Positions 15,472 through 24,214 of a stretch of DNA of 45,775 nt are shown here, piece by piece (positions within the stretch are counted from its first letter, which is position 1; every line of letters begins with the position of its first letter). Source of the DNA: WHTB01 sp050699035 (GTDB taxonomy: Bacteria > Actinomycetota > Actinomycetes > Propionibacteriales > Nocardioidaceae); NCBI GenBank assembly GCA_050699035.1, contig JBOHDE010000004.1:1-45775 (forward strand). The letters run 5' to 3'. The notes under the pieces are model-generated. The model saw only the letters and a list, made by a program, of their open reading frames with translations, was not told where the DNA came from and did no database searches. A program made the position numbers and the translations under genes.

Positions 15472-16658
15472 CCGGTCGTCCTCTTCATCGGCTTCTCCTC
15501 GGCGTCTCGGTCTGCGTCCGCGGGCTCAGGACCCGGAACGAGTACGTGGTGCGGGGCATGGCCCGTGGCATCGTCGGCGCACAGGTCGGTCAACAGCGCG
15601 GCCCCCTCGCTGAGTACGGTCGCCGGGGCCGACAGCAGCGAGAAGTCGGCCGTCTTGGTCTCGATCAGTCGCAGCGCTCTGGCGATGTCGTGCCCGTCAT
15701 GGCCGCGCACTCCGAGGATGCTGAGCTCGCGACTGGTGACGAGATCGACCGGGAAGTCGTCGGCGGGGCCGGTCGTCCCCCCGGCGAGGACTACCCGTCC
15801 GAAGCGCGCCGCGAGCCTGGGCGCGAGGCCCGCTGCCTGCGTCGATCCGGTTGCCTCGACCACCACGTCGGCTCCGCGACCGGCTGTCGTGCGGTACACC
15901 TCGGCCAGGACGTCGTCGTGGTCGATACGGAGAGCGGCGGTCGCACCCAGCGCCGTGGCGACTTCGAGCCGCTGAGTGTCCGAGGACCGGCCGACCACGA
16001 TCACCTCGTCTGCGCCGACCTGCCGGGCAGCCGCGACACAGCCGAGCCCATGTGCGCCGGGGCCGAGGACGACGACACTGTCGCCTGGTTGGGTGTCCGC
16101 GACCGTGCGCACCCAGCGGAGGCCGTTGGCGATCGGCGTGGCCAGGGCCGCGACATGTGACTCGACGCCGTCGGGCACGGGATGGAGCCGGGCGTCGGGG
16201 TGTAGGTAGAGGTACTCGGCGAAGCCGCCCCACAGGCCGGGCTCGGAGTCGAGGGAGGTTCTGCCGTACCTCACGAACCGCTCGGTCCGGAAGTCGGTGC
16301 GTGGGCAGACGCGGTAGTTCCCGGAGCGGCAGGTCTGGCACCACCCGCACGGGATGAACTCCTCCACGAACACCCGGTCACCCACGCCCACCCCCCACCG
16401 CTCGGCCAGGACGTGGGACGAGGCGTCGACCCGGACGACCGTCTCGTGCCCGAGGACCAGCGGCCAGAGCCGCTCCGCGATCGGCCCACCGCGGAACAGG
16501 CTGAGATCGCTGCCGCACACCCCGGCGGCGAGGACTCGGCCCAGGCCTCCGTCTCCGAGCGCGCGTGGGACCGGGACGCGGCGGATCTCCGCTCGGTGTG
16601 GCGCGGTGCAGACGAGTGCCGCACAGCTGTCTGGCACGTCACGACCGGGTGCCGTCAC
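15468..16658 (-). CDS. Zinc-dependent alcohol dehydrogenase
   Basis: This 396-residue medium-chain dehydrogenase has catalytic zinc residues in AAGVCGSD (Cys48) and LGHETVV (His-Glu). The structural zinc loop is CGWCQTCRSGNYRVC. The NAD-binding segment is VVVLGPGAHGLGCVAAARQVGADEVIVVG. The GTG at 16658 is chosen because it overlaps the stop of the ThDP gene (GTGA); the frame continues upstream only as a shadow of that gene. It should oxidise an alcohol or reduce an aldehyde; following a 2-oxoacid decarboxylase-like gene, an aryl aldehyde or alcohol is a natural guess. The stop overlaps the ferredoxin ATG. Confidence 0.88.
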   Translation of the reverse strand: MTAPGRDVPDSCAALVCTAPHRAEIRRVPVPRALGDGGLGRVLAAGVCGSDLSLFRGGPIAERLWPLVLGHETVVRVDASSHVLAERWGVGVGDRVFVEEFIPCGWCQTCRSGNYRVCPRTDFRTERFVRYGRTSLDSEPGLWGGFAEYLYLHPDARLHPVPDGVESHVAALATPIANGLRWVRTVADTQPGDSVVVLGPGAHGLGCVAAARQVGADEVIVVGRSSDTQRLEVATALGATAALRIDHDDVLAEVYRTTAGRGADVVVEATGSTQAAGLAPRLAARFGRVVLAGGTTGPADDFPVDLVTSRELSILGVRGHDGHDIARALRLIETKTADFSLLSAPATVLSEGAALLTDLCADDATGHAPHHVLVPGPEPADADRDAEEKPMKRTTG

Positions 16659-18439
16659 GACGACCACGCCGCCTCGGGCTGGCTGAACCACGGAGACCGG
16701 ACCGGCAGCACGACGACCGCGCACGATCCCGCGGCCACGGCGGCCAGGCCGCGTTCGAGAGCGGGAACGAGGCCGGACGGCTCCGCGACGGTTTCTCCTG
16801 CTGCGCCGCAGGCGCGAGCCAGCAAGGCGAAGTCCGGCGGGTCGTCGAGTCGGGTGCCGACGACATCGTTCGCGGCAGCGGAGTAGCCGTCCGGGTACAG
16901 GTCGAAGACCGGTCGCCGGCTGGCCGCATAGCCGCCGTTCTGGAACACGACGGTCAAGAACGGCGCCTTCGCCGCGCGCGCCGCCCACAGTGCTGCGGAC
17001 GGGTTGCTGAACAGGAAGCTGCCGTCGCCCACCACCGCGACGACCCGTCGGTCGGGCGCCGCCAGCTTGGCGCCGAGCGCCCCGCCGAGGCCCCAGCCCA
17101 GACCCGAGCCGCCCGGGTGGAACAACGTGGCCGGGAGGGTCCGGCGGAGCCCTTGCCGGAGCACCTCGGCGTTGGTGGTGGCCTCCTCGACGAGGACGTC
17201 GTCATCGCTCAGCACCGCGTCGAGGGCGCGTACGGCGATCGCGGACGGCACCGGCATGCTGTCCCCCTCCGGCTCCGTCGACGTGCTGCGTTGGTCCGCC
17301 AGCGCCCGGACGTACTCGCGGCGCTCCTCCCACAGCGCTGACGGCTGTGCCGCCTCGCGGGCCCGGAGCTCCGCGCACAACAGCCGCAGCCCGCTGGTCG
17401 GGTGGGCCTGCAGTGTGACATCGGACGGGAACGACCAGCCGGGGACCGACGACCGCACCGGGTCGGTGTCCATGGTGATGATCGCGGCCTCGTCCGACGG
17501 CTCGCCGAGGAGCGGCACCCAGGGCACGACGCTGTCGACCACGACAACGACATCGGCCGACGCGAGGGCAGCCCTGCTCGCATCGGGGTCGGCGAGGTAG
17601 GCAGGATGCGTCGACGGGAAGTTGACGCGTTCGCGCCGGTCGATCACCACTGCGCCGACGAGCTCGGCCAGGTCAACGAGCTCGGCGACGGCGGCGGGGT
17701 GGCGACCCACCCGGGTGGTCGTGATCACCGGCCGGCGACCGTCGGCGAGTAGGCGGGCCGCCTCGCGGAGCGCAACCGGGTCCGGTGCCATCGGGGCAGG
17801 GACGCCATACCTGTGGGACGCAGGTCGCCGCACATCCGTCGGCCGGTCGGCCATCAACAGCTCGCGGCTCGCCGTGAGGTAGACCGGACCGGGTGGCGTC
17901 GAGCCGGCCAGCTGGAACGCCCGGTTGAGCTGCCGGGCAAGGGTCTCCGGACGTTCGAGGTCCGCGACCCCCTTGGTGTAGGAGCGGACCACACCGGCCT
18001 GGTCCGGGACGTCCTGCTGCCAGTGCACCACGTGGTCCCGGCCGCCCGGGAGCTCGCCGTGGGCCGTGATCGGGGTACGACCCGCGATGACGACGACCGC
18101 GGCCTCGGCCCGGAAGGCGTTGTGCAGCATCGCGCCGAGGTTCTGGGTGCCGACGTCGACATGAACCATCACGACCTGCGGACGGCCGGTCACCGCAAAG
18201 TAGGCGTGCGCTGCGGCCAGGGCCACCGCCTCGTGCGGGCACAGCACGATGCGGGGGACGTCGACGCCGGTCGCTCGGAGCTTGGCGACTGCTTCCTGGA
18301 CGGGCGCGGTGTCCGTTCCGGGGTTGAGGAACACCACGTCGACGCCCCGCTCCGCCAGCTGGGTGACGAGGTCGTCTGCCACGGTCGACAGCGACGTGGG
18401 AGCGACGGCGACGTCGGCCGCCTTCGCGGACTGTGCCAT
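16655..18439 (-). CDS. ThDP-dependent enzyme, acetolactate synthase/benzoylformate decarboxylase-like
   Basis: This 594-residue protein has the three-domain ThDP layout. The N-terminal domain carries the cofactor-activating Glu70 in LCPHEAVALAAAHAYF. The central domain is linked through PDPVALREAARLLADGRRPVI. The C-terminal domain has the Mg-ThDP motif GDGSFLFSNPSAALW...FQNGGY. The ATG at 18439 lies 2 bases after the permease stop; the open frame upstream is a shadow of the permease genes. The group includes acetolactate synthases, benzoylformate decarboxylases and oxalyl-CoA decarboxylases. With the alcohol dehydrogenase behind it, decarboxylation of an aryl 2-oxoacid to an aldehyde is plausible but not shown. 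Confidence 0.88.
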   Translation of the reverse strand: MAQSAKAADVAVAPTSLSTVADDLVTQLAERGVDVVFLNPGTDTAPVQEAVAKLRATGVDVPRIVLCPHEAVALAAAHAYFAVTGRPQVVMVHVDVGTQNLGAMLHNAFRAEAAVVVIAGRTPITAHGELPGGRDHVVHWQQDVPDQAGVVRSYTKGVADLERPETLARQLNRAFQLAGSTPPGPVYLTASRELLMADRPTDVRRPASHRYGVPAPMAPDPVALREAARLLADGRRPVITTTRVGRHPAAVAELVDLAELVGAVVIDRRERVNFPSTHPAYLADPDASRAALASADVVVVVDSVVPWVPLLGEPSDEAAIITMDTDPVRSSVPGWSFPSDVTLQAHPTSGLRLLCAELRAREAAQPSALWEERREYVRALADQRSTSTEPEGDSMPVPSAIAVRALDAVLSDDDVLVEEATTNAEVLRQGLRRTLPATLFHPGGSGLGWGLGGALGAKLAAPDRRVVAVVGDGSFLFSNPSAALWAARAAKAPFLTVVFQNGGYAASRRPVFDLYPDGYSAAANDVVGTRLDDPPDFALLARACGAAGETVAEPSGLVPALERGLAAVAAGSCAVVVLPVRSPWFSQPEAAWSS

Positions 18440-18441
18440 CC

Positions 18442-19272
18442 CTAGCTCGCCGACGTCTTCGGACGCCAGCGGACCAGGTAGCGCTGGACCTGGCCGATCA
18501 CGCCGTACTCGATCAGGGCCATGATCGCGGCGAAGGAGATCGTCCAGGCGAGCACGCCGGCGATGTCGAAGTTCGAGAAGCTCTCGTTGATCTCGTACCC
18601 CACTCCCGCGCCGAGCCCGAACAGCTCCGACAGCACGACGACCTGCCAGGCGAGGGCAAGCCCGAGCTTCGTGCCGGCCACGATCGACGGTACGAGCGCC
18701 GGCAGGAGGACCCGGCGCAGCCGCTCGACGGGTCCGACGCCGAACACCTTGGCCATGTTGAAGAGCTCCGGGTCGAGCGCCTTCGTCGACTCCCAGATCT
18801 GGAGTACGACGAGCGGGGTCGCGGTGAGGAAGACGGCGACGACGGGCGCCGCGTTGTTCAGGCCGACCACCATGACGGCGACCAATGCCCACACCAGCCC
18901 GGGGATGCTTCGTCCGACCAGGATGAACATGTCCAGGAACAGCTCGCACCGGCGGCTTCGACCCATCGCGATGCCGAGGACCACCGCGGCGACCACGGCG
19001 ACCAGCATCCCGGCCGCCACCCGGCCGAGGGTGAGGGCGACGGTGGCGAAGAAGTCCTCGTTCCGGACGATGTGCCACAAGCGCTCGGCGGTGACCGACG
19101 GGCTCGGCACGACACCGTCGGCAAGCGTCTGCGACAGCAGCCACCAGGCCAGCAGCACCGACCCGGCGGCCAGTACCCGTTGCCACACCGCGCCGCTGAG
19201 GTACCACGGCCGACCGGCAGTCCGCATCGGCGCAGCATCCTGCACGTGCGGTTCGAGGCTGGTCGTGTCCAT
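18442..19272 (-). CDS. ABC transporter permease, NitT/TauT type (second of pair)
   Basis: This 276-residue permease has about six membrane segments and the docking loop ELFNMAKVFGVGPVERLRRVLLPALVPSIVAG. It is clearly a paralog of the permease encoded just upstream: the two share IPGP/VPSPS-type openings, GR-x-MPGL-x-WAL and VGYEIN blocks. The ATG overlaps the stop of that gene (ATGA at 19272). Two different permeases imply a heterodimeric channel, unlike the single permease of system 1. Confidence 0.9.
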   Translation of the reverse strand: MDTTSLEPHVQDAAPMRTAGRPWYLSGAVWQRVLAAGSVLLAWWLLSQTLADGVVPSPSVTAERLWHIVRNEDFFATVALTLGRVAAGMLVAVVAAVVLGIAMGRSRRCELFLDMFILVGRSIPGLVWALVAVMVVGLNNAAPVVAVFLTATPLVVLQIWESTKALDPELFNMAKVFGVGPVERLRRVLLPALVPSIVAGTKLGLALAWQVVVLSELFGLGAGVGYEINESFSNFDIAGVLAWTISFAAIMALIEYGVIGQVQRYLVRWRPKTSAS

Positions 19273-20162
19273 CAGACCGGCCCTGCGCTTCTCGTGTCGG
19301 CAACCCTTCTGAACCAGGCGGACTGGCGCAACAACCGAGCGGTGATCGACAGCCGTGGACCACGACGTCGCCAGCGGGTCAGCCGGCTGTACAGCGGCGC
19401 GATCAGGCCGTACTCGATCGTCGCCATCACCAGCGCGAACAGCAGGGCCCACGCGAGCACCCCGTCGAGTGAGAAGACCTGGAAGTTGCGGTTGATCTCG
19501 TAGCCGACTCCACTGGTGACCCCGAACAGCTCGGCGAGCACGGTCACCTTCCACGACAACGCCAGCCCGAGCTTCGCCCCGCCGACGATCGAGGGCAAGA
19601 TGGCGGGGATCACGACCTCACGCAGCTGCTGACCGCGCCCAGCGCCGAACACCTTGGCCATCTGGAAGAGATCGCGGTCCAGTGCCTTGGTGCCCTCCCA
19701 GATCTGCAGCGTCAGCAGCGGGGACACGGCGAGGACGACGGCCAGGATCGGCGCCCGGCCGGACACCCCGATCACCATCACCGCGAGCAGCGCCCAGGCC
19801 AGGCCAGGCATGGTGCGGCCACCCAGGACCAGCCCGTCGAAGAACCGCTCCACGCCCTTGCTCAGGCCCATGCCGATGCCGAGAAACGTCGCCACCAGCA
19901 AGGACAGGCCAAGCCCGACAAGAACCCGGGCGAGCGTCGAGATCATGTGCACGACGAAGTCTTCGTGCATGACGACGTGCACCAGCCGTTCGCCCACGGT
20001 CGATGGTCCCGGGATGATGTCGGTGCCGATCCAGTGCGACAACAGCCACCAGCCCGACAGCGCGACGACGAGAGCGGCGACGCGGTACGTGAGCGGCTCC
20101 AGCACCGTCACCATGCTCCGCGTGGGTGCCAGCGCCTTCGCGTCGTGCGTCAGCTGGGACAC
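19272..20162 (-). CDS. ABC transporter permease, NitT/TauT type (first of pair)
   Basis: This 296-residue permease has the docking loop DLFQMAKVFGAGRGQQLREVVIPAILPSIVGGAKLGLALSWKV. It starts with GTG at 20162, three bases after the binding-protein stop. After the last membrane segment it has a long basic tail (LTRWRRRGPRLSITARLLRQSAWFRRVAD) that the paralog lacks. It should form a channel with its neighbour for the ligand carried by the binding protein at 20166-21170. Confidence 0.9.
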   Translation of the reverse strand: MSQLTHDAKALAPTRSMVTVLEPLTYRVAALVVALSGWWLLSHWIGTDIIPGPSTVGERLVHVVMHEDFVVHMISTLARVLVGLGLSLLVATFLGIGMGLSKGVERFFDGLVLGGRTMPGLAWALLAVMVIGVSGRAPILAVVLAVSPLLTLQIWEGTKALDRDLFQMAKVFGAGRGQQLREVVIPAILPSIVGGAKLGLALSWKVTVLAELFGVTSGVGYEINRNFQVFSLDGVLAWALLFALVMATIEYGLIAPLYSRLTRWRRRGPRLSITARLLRQSAWFRRVADTRSAGPV

Positions 20163-20165
20163 GTC

Positions 20166-21170
20166 CTAGCCGCCGGTGGGGCTGAAGATCGGGTCGGGAA
20201 CGGCGGGGATCAGCCCGAGCCTCGCCGCTTCCTTGAGCTGCTTGTCGATCGCGGGCGCCGCCTCGTCCGCGGTGTCGTAGGTGTAGATCTCACCGAGGTT
20301 CTTGGTCAGCTCGGCCAGATGCTCCTGGTCCTTGGCACCGAGGATGTCTTGCAGGTCCTCGTACACCGACGGATCGGTGGCGAGCATCTCGGTCGCCTTG
20401 TGTACGGCGCTGACCACGCACTCGGCCTCTTTCTCGTGGCCGGACAGCCACTTCTTGTTGGCGCTGATGCCGAGCATGTAGAGCGGGTCACCGGTGATCT
20501 TCTCCCACTGGTCGGTGAGCTTGAAGAGTGGACGGTACCCACCGGCGAGCGCCAGGTTCGTCGCGTTCGGCTCGAACAGGATCGCCGCGGCCACCTCGCC
20601 GCGCTTGAGGAACGCCTCGATCGCGGGCGGGGGTCCGGTGACCGGCTTGAAGTCGTTCTCGAGACTGTGGCCCATCTTGGCCACCAACAGGTTGAAGTCT
20701 TGGTACTGGCCCGAGACCGGAGGGAGCAACGCGATCTTCTTGCCCTTGAGGTCGTCGAGCGACTGAGCGGTCGAGTCCTCGGGAACGAACAACGTCCCGT
20801 GCTCGGCCTGCAGGGGCGCCAGCATGGCGAGCTTCTGCAGCTTCTCCTTCGAGCCGGCCCACGAGTTGTAGCCGAAGTAGCCCATGTTGGTCTGCCCCGA
20901 CAGCAGGGCGATGTCGGCGGCGTCGGGCGAGAACGCGGTCGACTTGATCGTGACCCCGCACTCCTCGTCCAGCTTCTCCTGCTTGATCACTGCGGCGACC
21001 GTCCCGATCGAGCTCGGGTTCTGGGTCGCGCCGAACTTCACCACCGGGAGCCCGGGGTCGTCGGCCGCCAGCTCGCCGTCGATTGCCCCGCAGGCTGACA
21101 GCAGTGCTGCGCTGACCAGTCCCACTCCAGCGACCTGCGCGTTGCGCCGGTGCGAAGGCTTGACCTTCAT
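20166..21170 (-). CDS. ABC transporter substrate-binding lipoprotein (system 2)
   Basis: This 334-residue protein has a lipoprotein signal with two Arg at 8-9, a hydrophobic core and lipobox LLSAC with Cys27. The mature part has the NMT1/SsuA-like lobe (VVKFGATQNPSSIGTVAAVIKQEKLDEECGVTI, then LLSGQTNMGYFGY). GGAGAAG precedes the ATG. It differs strongly from the binding protein of system 1, so the two importers probably carry different compounds. It sits between its ATPase and permease genes. Confidence 0.88.
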   Translation of the reverse strand: MKVKPSHRRNAQVAGVGLVSAALLSACGAIDGELAADDPGLPVVKFGATQNPSSIGTVAAVIKQEKLDEECGVTIKSTAFSPDAADIALLSGQTNMGYFGYNSWAGSKEKLQKLAMLAPLQAEHGTLFVPEDSTAQSLDDLKGKKIALLPPVSGQYQDFNLLVAKMGHSLENDFKPVTGPPPAIEAFLKRGEVAAAILFEPNATNLALAGGYRPLFKLTDQWEKITGDPLYMLGISANKKWLSGHEKEAECVVSAVHKATEMLATDPSVYEDLQDILGAKDQEHLAELTKNLGEIYTYDTADEAAPAIDKQLKEAARLGLIPAVPDPIFSPTGG

Positions 21171-21243
21171 CGCTTCTCCTTGAGGTTGGGTCCGAGCTTC
21201 CCGGACTGCTGCTGGTGGCTGGCCCCCGTGCGGCGCTCTCGCT

Positions 21244-22041
21244 TCACACGTCCGCCAGGTCCTTGCCGGGCCGAGTACGTGCCGGCCGGTCCGGCTCGAG
21301 CATGTCGAGCACCCGCCGCTGGATCTCGACGAGCGCGACGTCCTCGGGCGAGCGAGGACGACCGACCGGGACGTCGAACTCGTCCACGATTCGCGCCGGT
21401 CGGGGGCTCACCACGCAGATTCGATCTCCCAGGAACGCCGCCTCCAAGGCGTTGTGGGTCACGAAGAGCACCGTTGTCTGCTGCTCCGAGACGATCTCGA
21501 GCAGCTCGAACCGAAGTCGCCGAGCGGTCAGCTCGTCGAGGTTGCTGAACGGTTCGTCCATCAAGAGCACGTCCGGCTCGATCACCAGCCCACGGGCCAG
21601 CGAGACCCGCTGCTGCATCCCACCGGAGAGGCTCAAGGGGTACGCGTCGGCGAAGTCCGCGAGACCTACCAGGGCGAGGTACTCATCGGTCCGTTCGCGC
21701 CAGCTCTGCTTCGGTTCGCCCTTGCCGGCCAGCGCGAACTCGAGGTTCTGTCGTACCGTCCGCCAGTTCAGCAGCTGAGGTCGCTGGAAGACATAGCCGC
21801 AGGTCAGGGCGCCCCAGCCAGCGGAGCCGCCCACGCTGACCGTGCCCGAGTCGGGTGCTGTCAGACCGGCGAGAATGTCGAGCGTCGTCGACTTCCCGCA
21901 GCCTGACGGGCCGAGCAGACAGACGACCTCGCCGTCGTTGACGGTGAGGCTGAAGTCGTGCAGCACCTGCAGCACCCCAGTTCCGGACTTCACTGGGTAG
22001 GCCTTGTTCAGTTTCGCTAGCTCAATGGTGGCCATCGTCAT
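21244..22041 (-). CDS. ABC transporter ATP-binding protein (system 2)
   Basis: The 265-residue ATPase carries Walker A GPSGCGKST at residues 44-52, the Q-loop VFQRPQLLNW, the signature LSGGMQQRVSLARGL, Walker B VLLMDEPFSNLDE and the switch His in FVTHNALEA. The Q-loop form again fits nitrate/sulfonate/taurine-type importers. An ATG at 22041 or at 22035 could be the start; neither has a strong Shine-Dalgarno. It precedes its binding protein and the two permeases. Confidence 0.92.
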   Translation of the reverse strand: MTMATIELAKLNKAYPVKSGTGVLQVLHDFSLTVNDGEVVCLLGPSGCGKSTTLDILAGLTAPDSGTVSVGGSAGWGALTCGYVFQRPQLLNWRTVRQNLEFALAGKGEPKQSWRERTDEYLALVGLADFADAYPLSLSGGMQQRVSLARGLVIEPDVLLMDEPFSNLDELTARRLRFELLEIVSEQQTTVLFVTHNALEAAFLGDRICVVSPRPARIVDEFDVPVGRPRSPEDVALVEIQRRVLDMLEPDRPARTRPGKDLADV

Positions 22042-22090
22042 CCCGTCGATCGACTCAGGAGCGTGAACAGCGTCGTGGTGGGGTGGCTCC

Positions 22091-22342
22091 TCACTCGGGG
22101 TTGTCGTGGTGGGCGTCTATCTCGCGGAGCAGCTTGCGGAACAGCTCGTGGGGTGCGCGAGCCAACGACTCGAGCTCGGTGGAGTCGAGCACGATCTCGT
22201 TGCCGGCGACGGTGTCACGGACGACGAGGCTGATCGCGTCCCCGCGTCGTGCGTAGTGCAGCTCCACCAGGGAGAACTCGTTGCGGATGACCGCCGCCGG
22301 GGGCAGCGGGTTGTCGGTGTCCGTCTCTGGCTCCGTGGTCAT
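22091..22342 (-). CDS. Small conserved protein linked to Rieske dioxygenase (second copy of the family)
   Basis: This 83-residue acidic protein has no nameable domain. After a disordered, acidic N-terminal tail comes AVIRNEFSLVELHYARRGDA (NEFS at 21-24), then VVRDTVAGNEIVLDSTELESL (LDSTELESL at 52-60) and a helix with Phe. The two blocks line up with those of the 104-residue protein at 9619-9933 with nearly the same spacing (about 31 residues in each). Like that gene it directly follows the Rieske beta gene, here with a 7-base gap. It is shorter because it lacks the Ala-rich N-terminal helix. The role is unknown; conservation of both sequence and place suggests a helper for the oxygenase. Confidence 0.8.
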   Translation of the reverse strand: MTTEPETDTDNPLPPAAVIRNEFSLVELHYARRGDAISLVVRDTVAGNEIVLDSTELESLARAPHELFRKLLREIDAHHDNPE

Positions 22343-22349
22343 CGCACGC

Positions 22350-22865
22350 CTAGAAGATAAAGGTGAGGTTGTAGAGGGGGTACTCCCGGTCGATCAGCAG
22401 GCAGGTCTTCTCCTTGATGCGCCACGGCTCACCCGGCGCGATGAGGTAGCGACAGCGGGCGGCGAAGGTGCGAGGTTTCGCCAGCCCGACATGGAAGACG
22501 TCGCCGTTGCGCAGCTCGTGGACGGTCTGGTTGCAGCGCACCTCGAGGAGCCCGTCCGCGGCCTCCTCGACCTCGATGTTGGTCACATCGTGCTGAGTCC
22601 TCGACGGGGGGTTCTGGGCGTGCGCCAATGTCTTGGTAAGACGGAACACGCGCTCCTCCATCCCTGCCTTGGTGTCCCTGATCAGCGACGGTTCGCGAGG
22701 GTCGTCGCCGACCACGATCGGCAGCGAGTAGGTCGCATCGTCGGTGAACATGTCGACCCACTCGTCGAAGCAGCGGTCGTCGAGCAACCGCGCCTCGCGG
22801 TGGAGGAGGTTCTGCACCGCGAGGAGCCTCTCGACCTTGCCGACGGTCTGCGTCGCCGCGCTCAC
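22350..22865 (-). CDS. Aromatic-ring-hydroxylating dioxygenase, beta subunit (system 2)
   Basis: This 171-residue NTF2-like protein has the family segment QNLLHREARLLDDRCFDEWVDMFTDDATYSLPI, then RTQHDVTNIEVEEA, and a C-terminal WRIKEKTCLLIDREYPLYNLTFIF strand that replaces the more usual RxNLxxFF ending. The GTG at 22865 overlaps the alpha stop (GTGA). A longer reading adds an Arg-rich shadow of the alpha gene. It is only distantly like the beta subunit at 9032, so the two systems are not a recent duplication. Confidence 0.92.
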   Translation of the reverse strand: MSAATQTVGKVERLLAVQNLLHREARLLDDRCFDEWVDMFTDDATYSLPIVVGDDPREPSLIRDTKAGMEERVFRLTKTLAHAQNPPSRTQHDVTNIEVEEAADGLLEVRCNQTVHELRNGDVFHVGLAKPRTFAARCRYLIAPGEPWRIKEKTCLLIDREYPLYNLTFIF

Positions 22866-24169
22866 GCCTTGACCGCCTCGTTCGACATCCGCTTGCGCCA
22901 CTCGCGGTAGATCGAGCGCTGCGGGTTCTCGTCCGTCGAGTGGCCGACCCGCTCGCCGTACTCGTTGATCTCCTCGCGGGCCAACCCCCGGCTCAGCTCC
23001 ATCCAGGGGGTCGCGCCGACGTTCACGCCAGTCTGCGCGCACACGAAGATCTCGATGTCGTCGGGCTGGCCGAAGCTAGCCGGCCCGAAGAAGCGCTGGT
23101 GCTCGGTCAGCCGATCACGGTTGAACTGGTCGCTCGCTCCGACCAACGTCGTCGGGTAGACGTCGACGTACGTCTGGTCGACCTCGACCGGCCGGATCAC
23201 CCGGATGTGGGACTCGAACAGGTACAGGTTGGGGAAGATGAAGATGTTGCGCTGGGTGAGCACCTCCGCCATCCGCTCGTCGCCGTAGGCATCGGCGATC
23301 TGCTGCCGGTACTCCGGGTTGCTCTTGGTGTCGTAGGTGCCGAGCATCCCGTCGGCGCGCTCCAGCAGCCCGTCGCCGTGCGGCAGCCCCTTGGCGTAGT
23401 TCTTGGCGCCCACCCGGTTCCGGGCTCTCGAGATGTCGGCCGCTTTGCGCTCGCCGGAGCGTTCCAGGATGTTGGCGTACGACTCGTGGACGTAGTTGCC
23501 GTGGTAGCCGTCGACGCCGTTCTCCATCTGCAGCTTCCAGTTGCCGGGGTAGTCATACCGGTGGGCGCCGGTGGGGACGGTGACCTCCCCGTCCGGTGCG
23601 CGGTCGCACCACGCGTCGACGTACCGCAGCACTCCACTGAGCCGTTCGGTCAGCGGCTCGCAGTCGGGGGCGATGTTGGCGAAGATCAGGCCGCGGTACG
23701 TCTCGACGTTCGGCACCGCCCCGAGCCGCAGCCCCCAGGTGTCGAAGTCCTTCGGGTAGCCGCTGCGCTGCGCCGCGCCGATCAACGTGCCGTCGTTGCG
23801 GTACATCCAGCCGTGGTACGGGCAGCGGAAGGTGGCGGCATGGCCCCGCTCCTCGCGGCAGACCACCGAGCCGCGATGGGCGCACCGGTTGAAGAGCACG
23901 TGCACCTCGCCGTGGTCGTCGCGGCTGATGATCACCGGCTGCCGCCCGATGGCACCCGTGCAGTAGTCGCCCGGGTTGGGCACCATGGACTCGTGGGCGA
24001 CGAAGACCCACGACGTCTCGAAGATCCGGCTCATCTCGAGAGCGAAGATGTCGGGGCGGACGTACACGTCGGAGTGAACCCTGAACCTGCCGGGCTCCTC
24101 GACGACAAGATCGGCGATCTTGTGGTCGAGCAGGTCGGTGCCCCCATGGCCGGGGCTCTGCAGCGTCAT
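22862..24169 (-). CDS. Rieske aromatic-ring-hydroxylating dioxygenase, alpha subunit (system 2)
   Basis: This 435-residue subunit has the Rieske ligands Cys96, His98, Cys116 and His119 (CAHRG ... CPYHGWMYRNDG). The iron site is in QMENGVDGYHGNYVHES. The sequence resembles alpha subunits for benzoate, anthranilate or phthalate-like acids, a weak guess from overall feel. The ATG at 24169 has a poor ribosome site. It is the first gene of the long minus-strand run and is divergent from an IclR gene, with a candidate promoter at 24215-24243. Confidence 0.94.
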   Translation of the reverse strand: MTLQSPGHGGTDLLDHKIADLVVEEPGRFRVHSDVYVRPDIFALEMSRIFETSWVFVAHESMVPNPGDYCTGAIGRQPVIISRDDHGEVHVLFNRCAHRGSVVCREERGHAATFRCPYHGWMYRNDGTLIGAAQRSGYPKDFDTWGLRLGAVPNVETYRGLIFANIAPDCEPLTERLSGVLRYVDAWCDRAPDGEVTVPTGAHRYDYPGNWKLQMENGVDGYHGNYVHESYANILERSGERKAADISRARNRVGAKNYAKGLPHGDGLLERADGMLGTYDTKSNPEYRQQIADAYGDERMAEVLTQRNIFIFPNLYLFESHIRVIRPVEVDQTYVDVYPTTLVGASDQFNRDRLTEHQRFFGPASFGQPDDIEIFVCAQTGVNVGATPWMELSRGLAREEINEYGERVGHSTDENPQRSIYREWRKRMSNEAVKA

Positions 24170-24214
24170 GACTGGTGATACCCCTCGTCGGCACGGGTCG
24201 CCCGGACACCATGG

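Noticed and set aside
16659..16988. Upstream extension of the zinc alcohol dehydrogenase frame
   Set aside because: It is an Arg-rich shadow of the ThDP gene; GTG 16658 overlaps that gene's stop in the usual operon way.
18440..19363. Upstream extension of the ThDP enzyme frame to about 900 codons
   Set aside because: The extra part overlaps both permease genes, is rich in Arg and Gly without domain features, and the ATG at 18439 follows the permease stop closely.
18433..19503. 356-codon plus-strand frame opposite the permease genes
   Set aside because: Composition is that of an antisense shadow, rich in Arg, Asp and His, with no domain.
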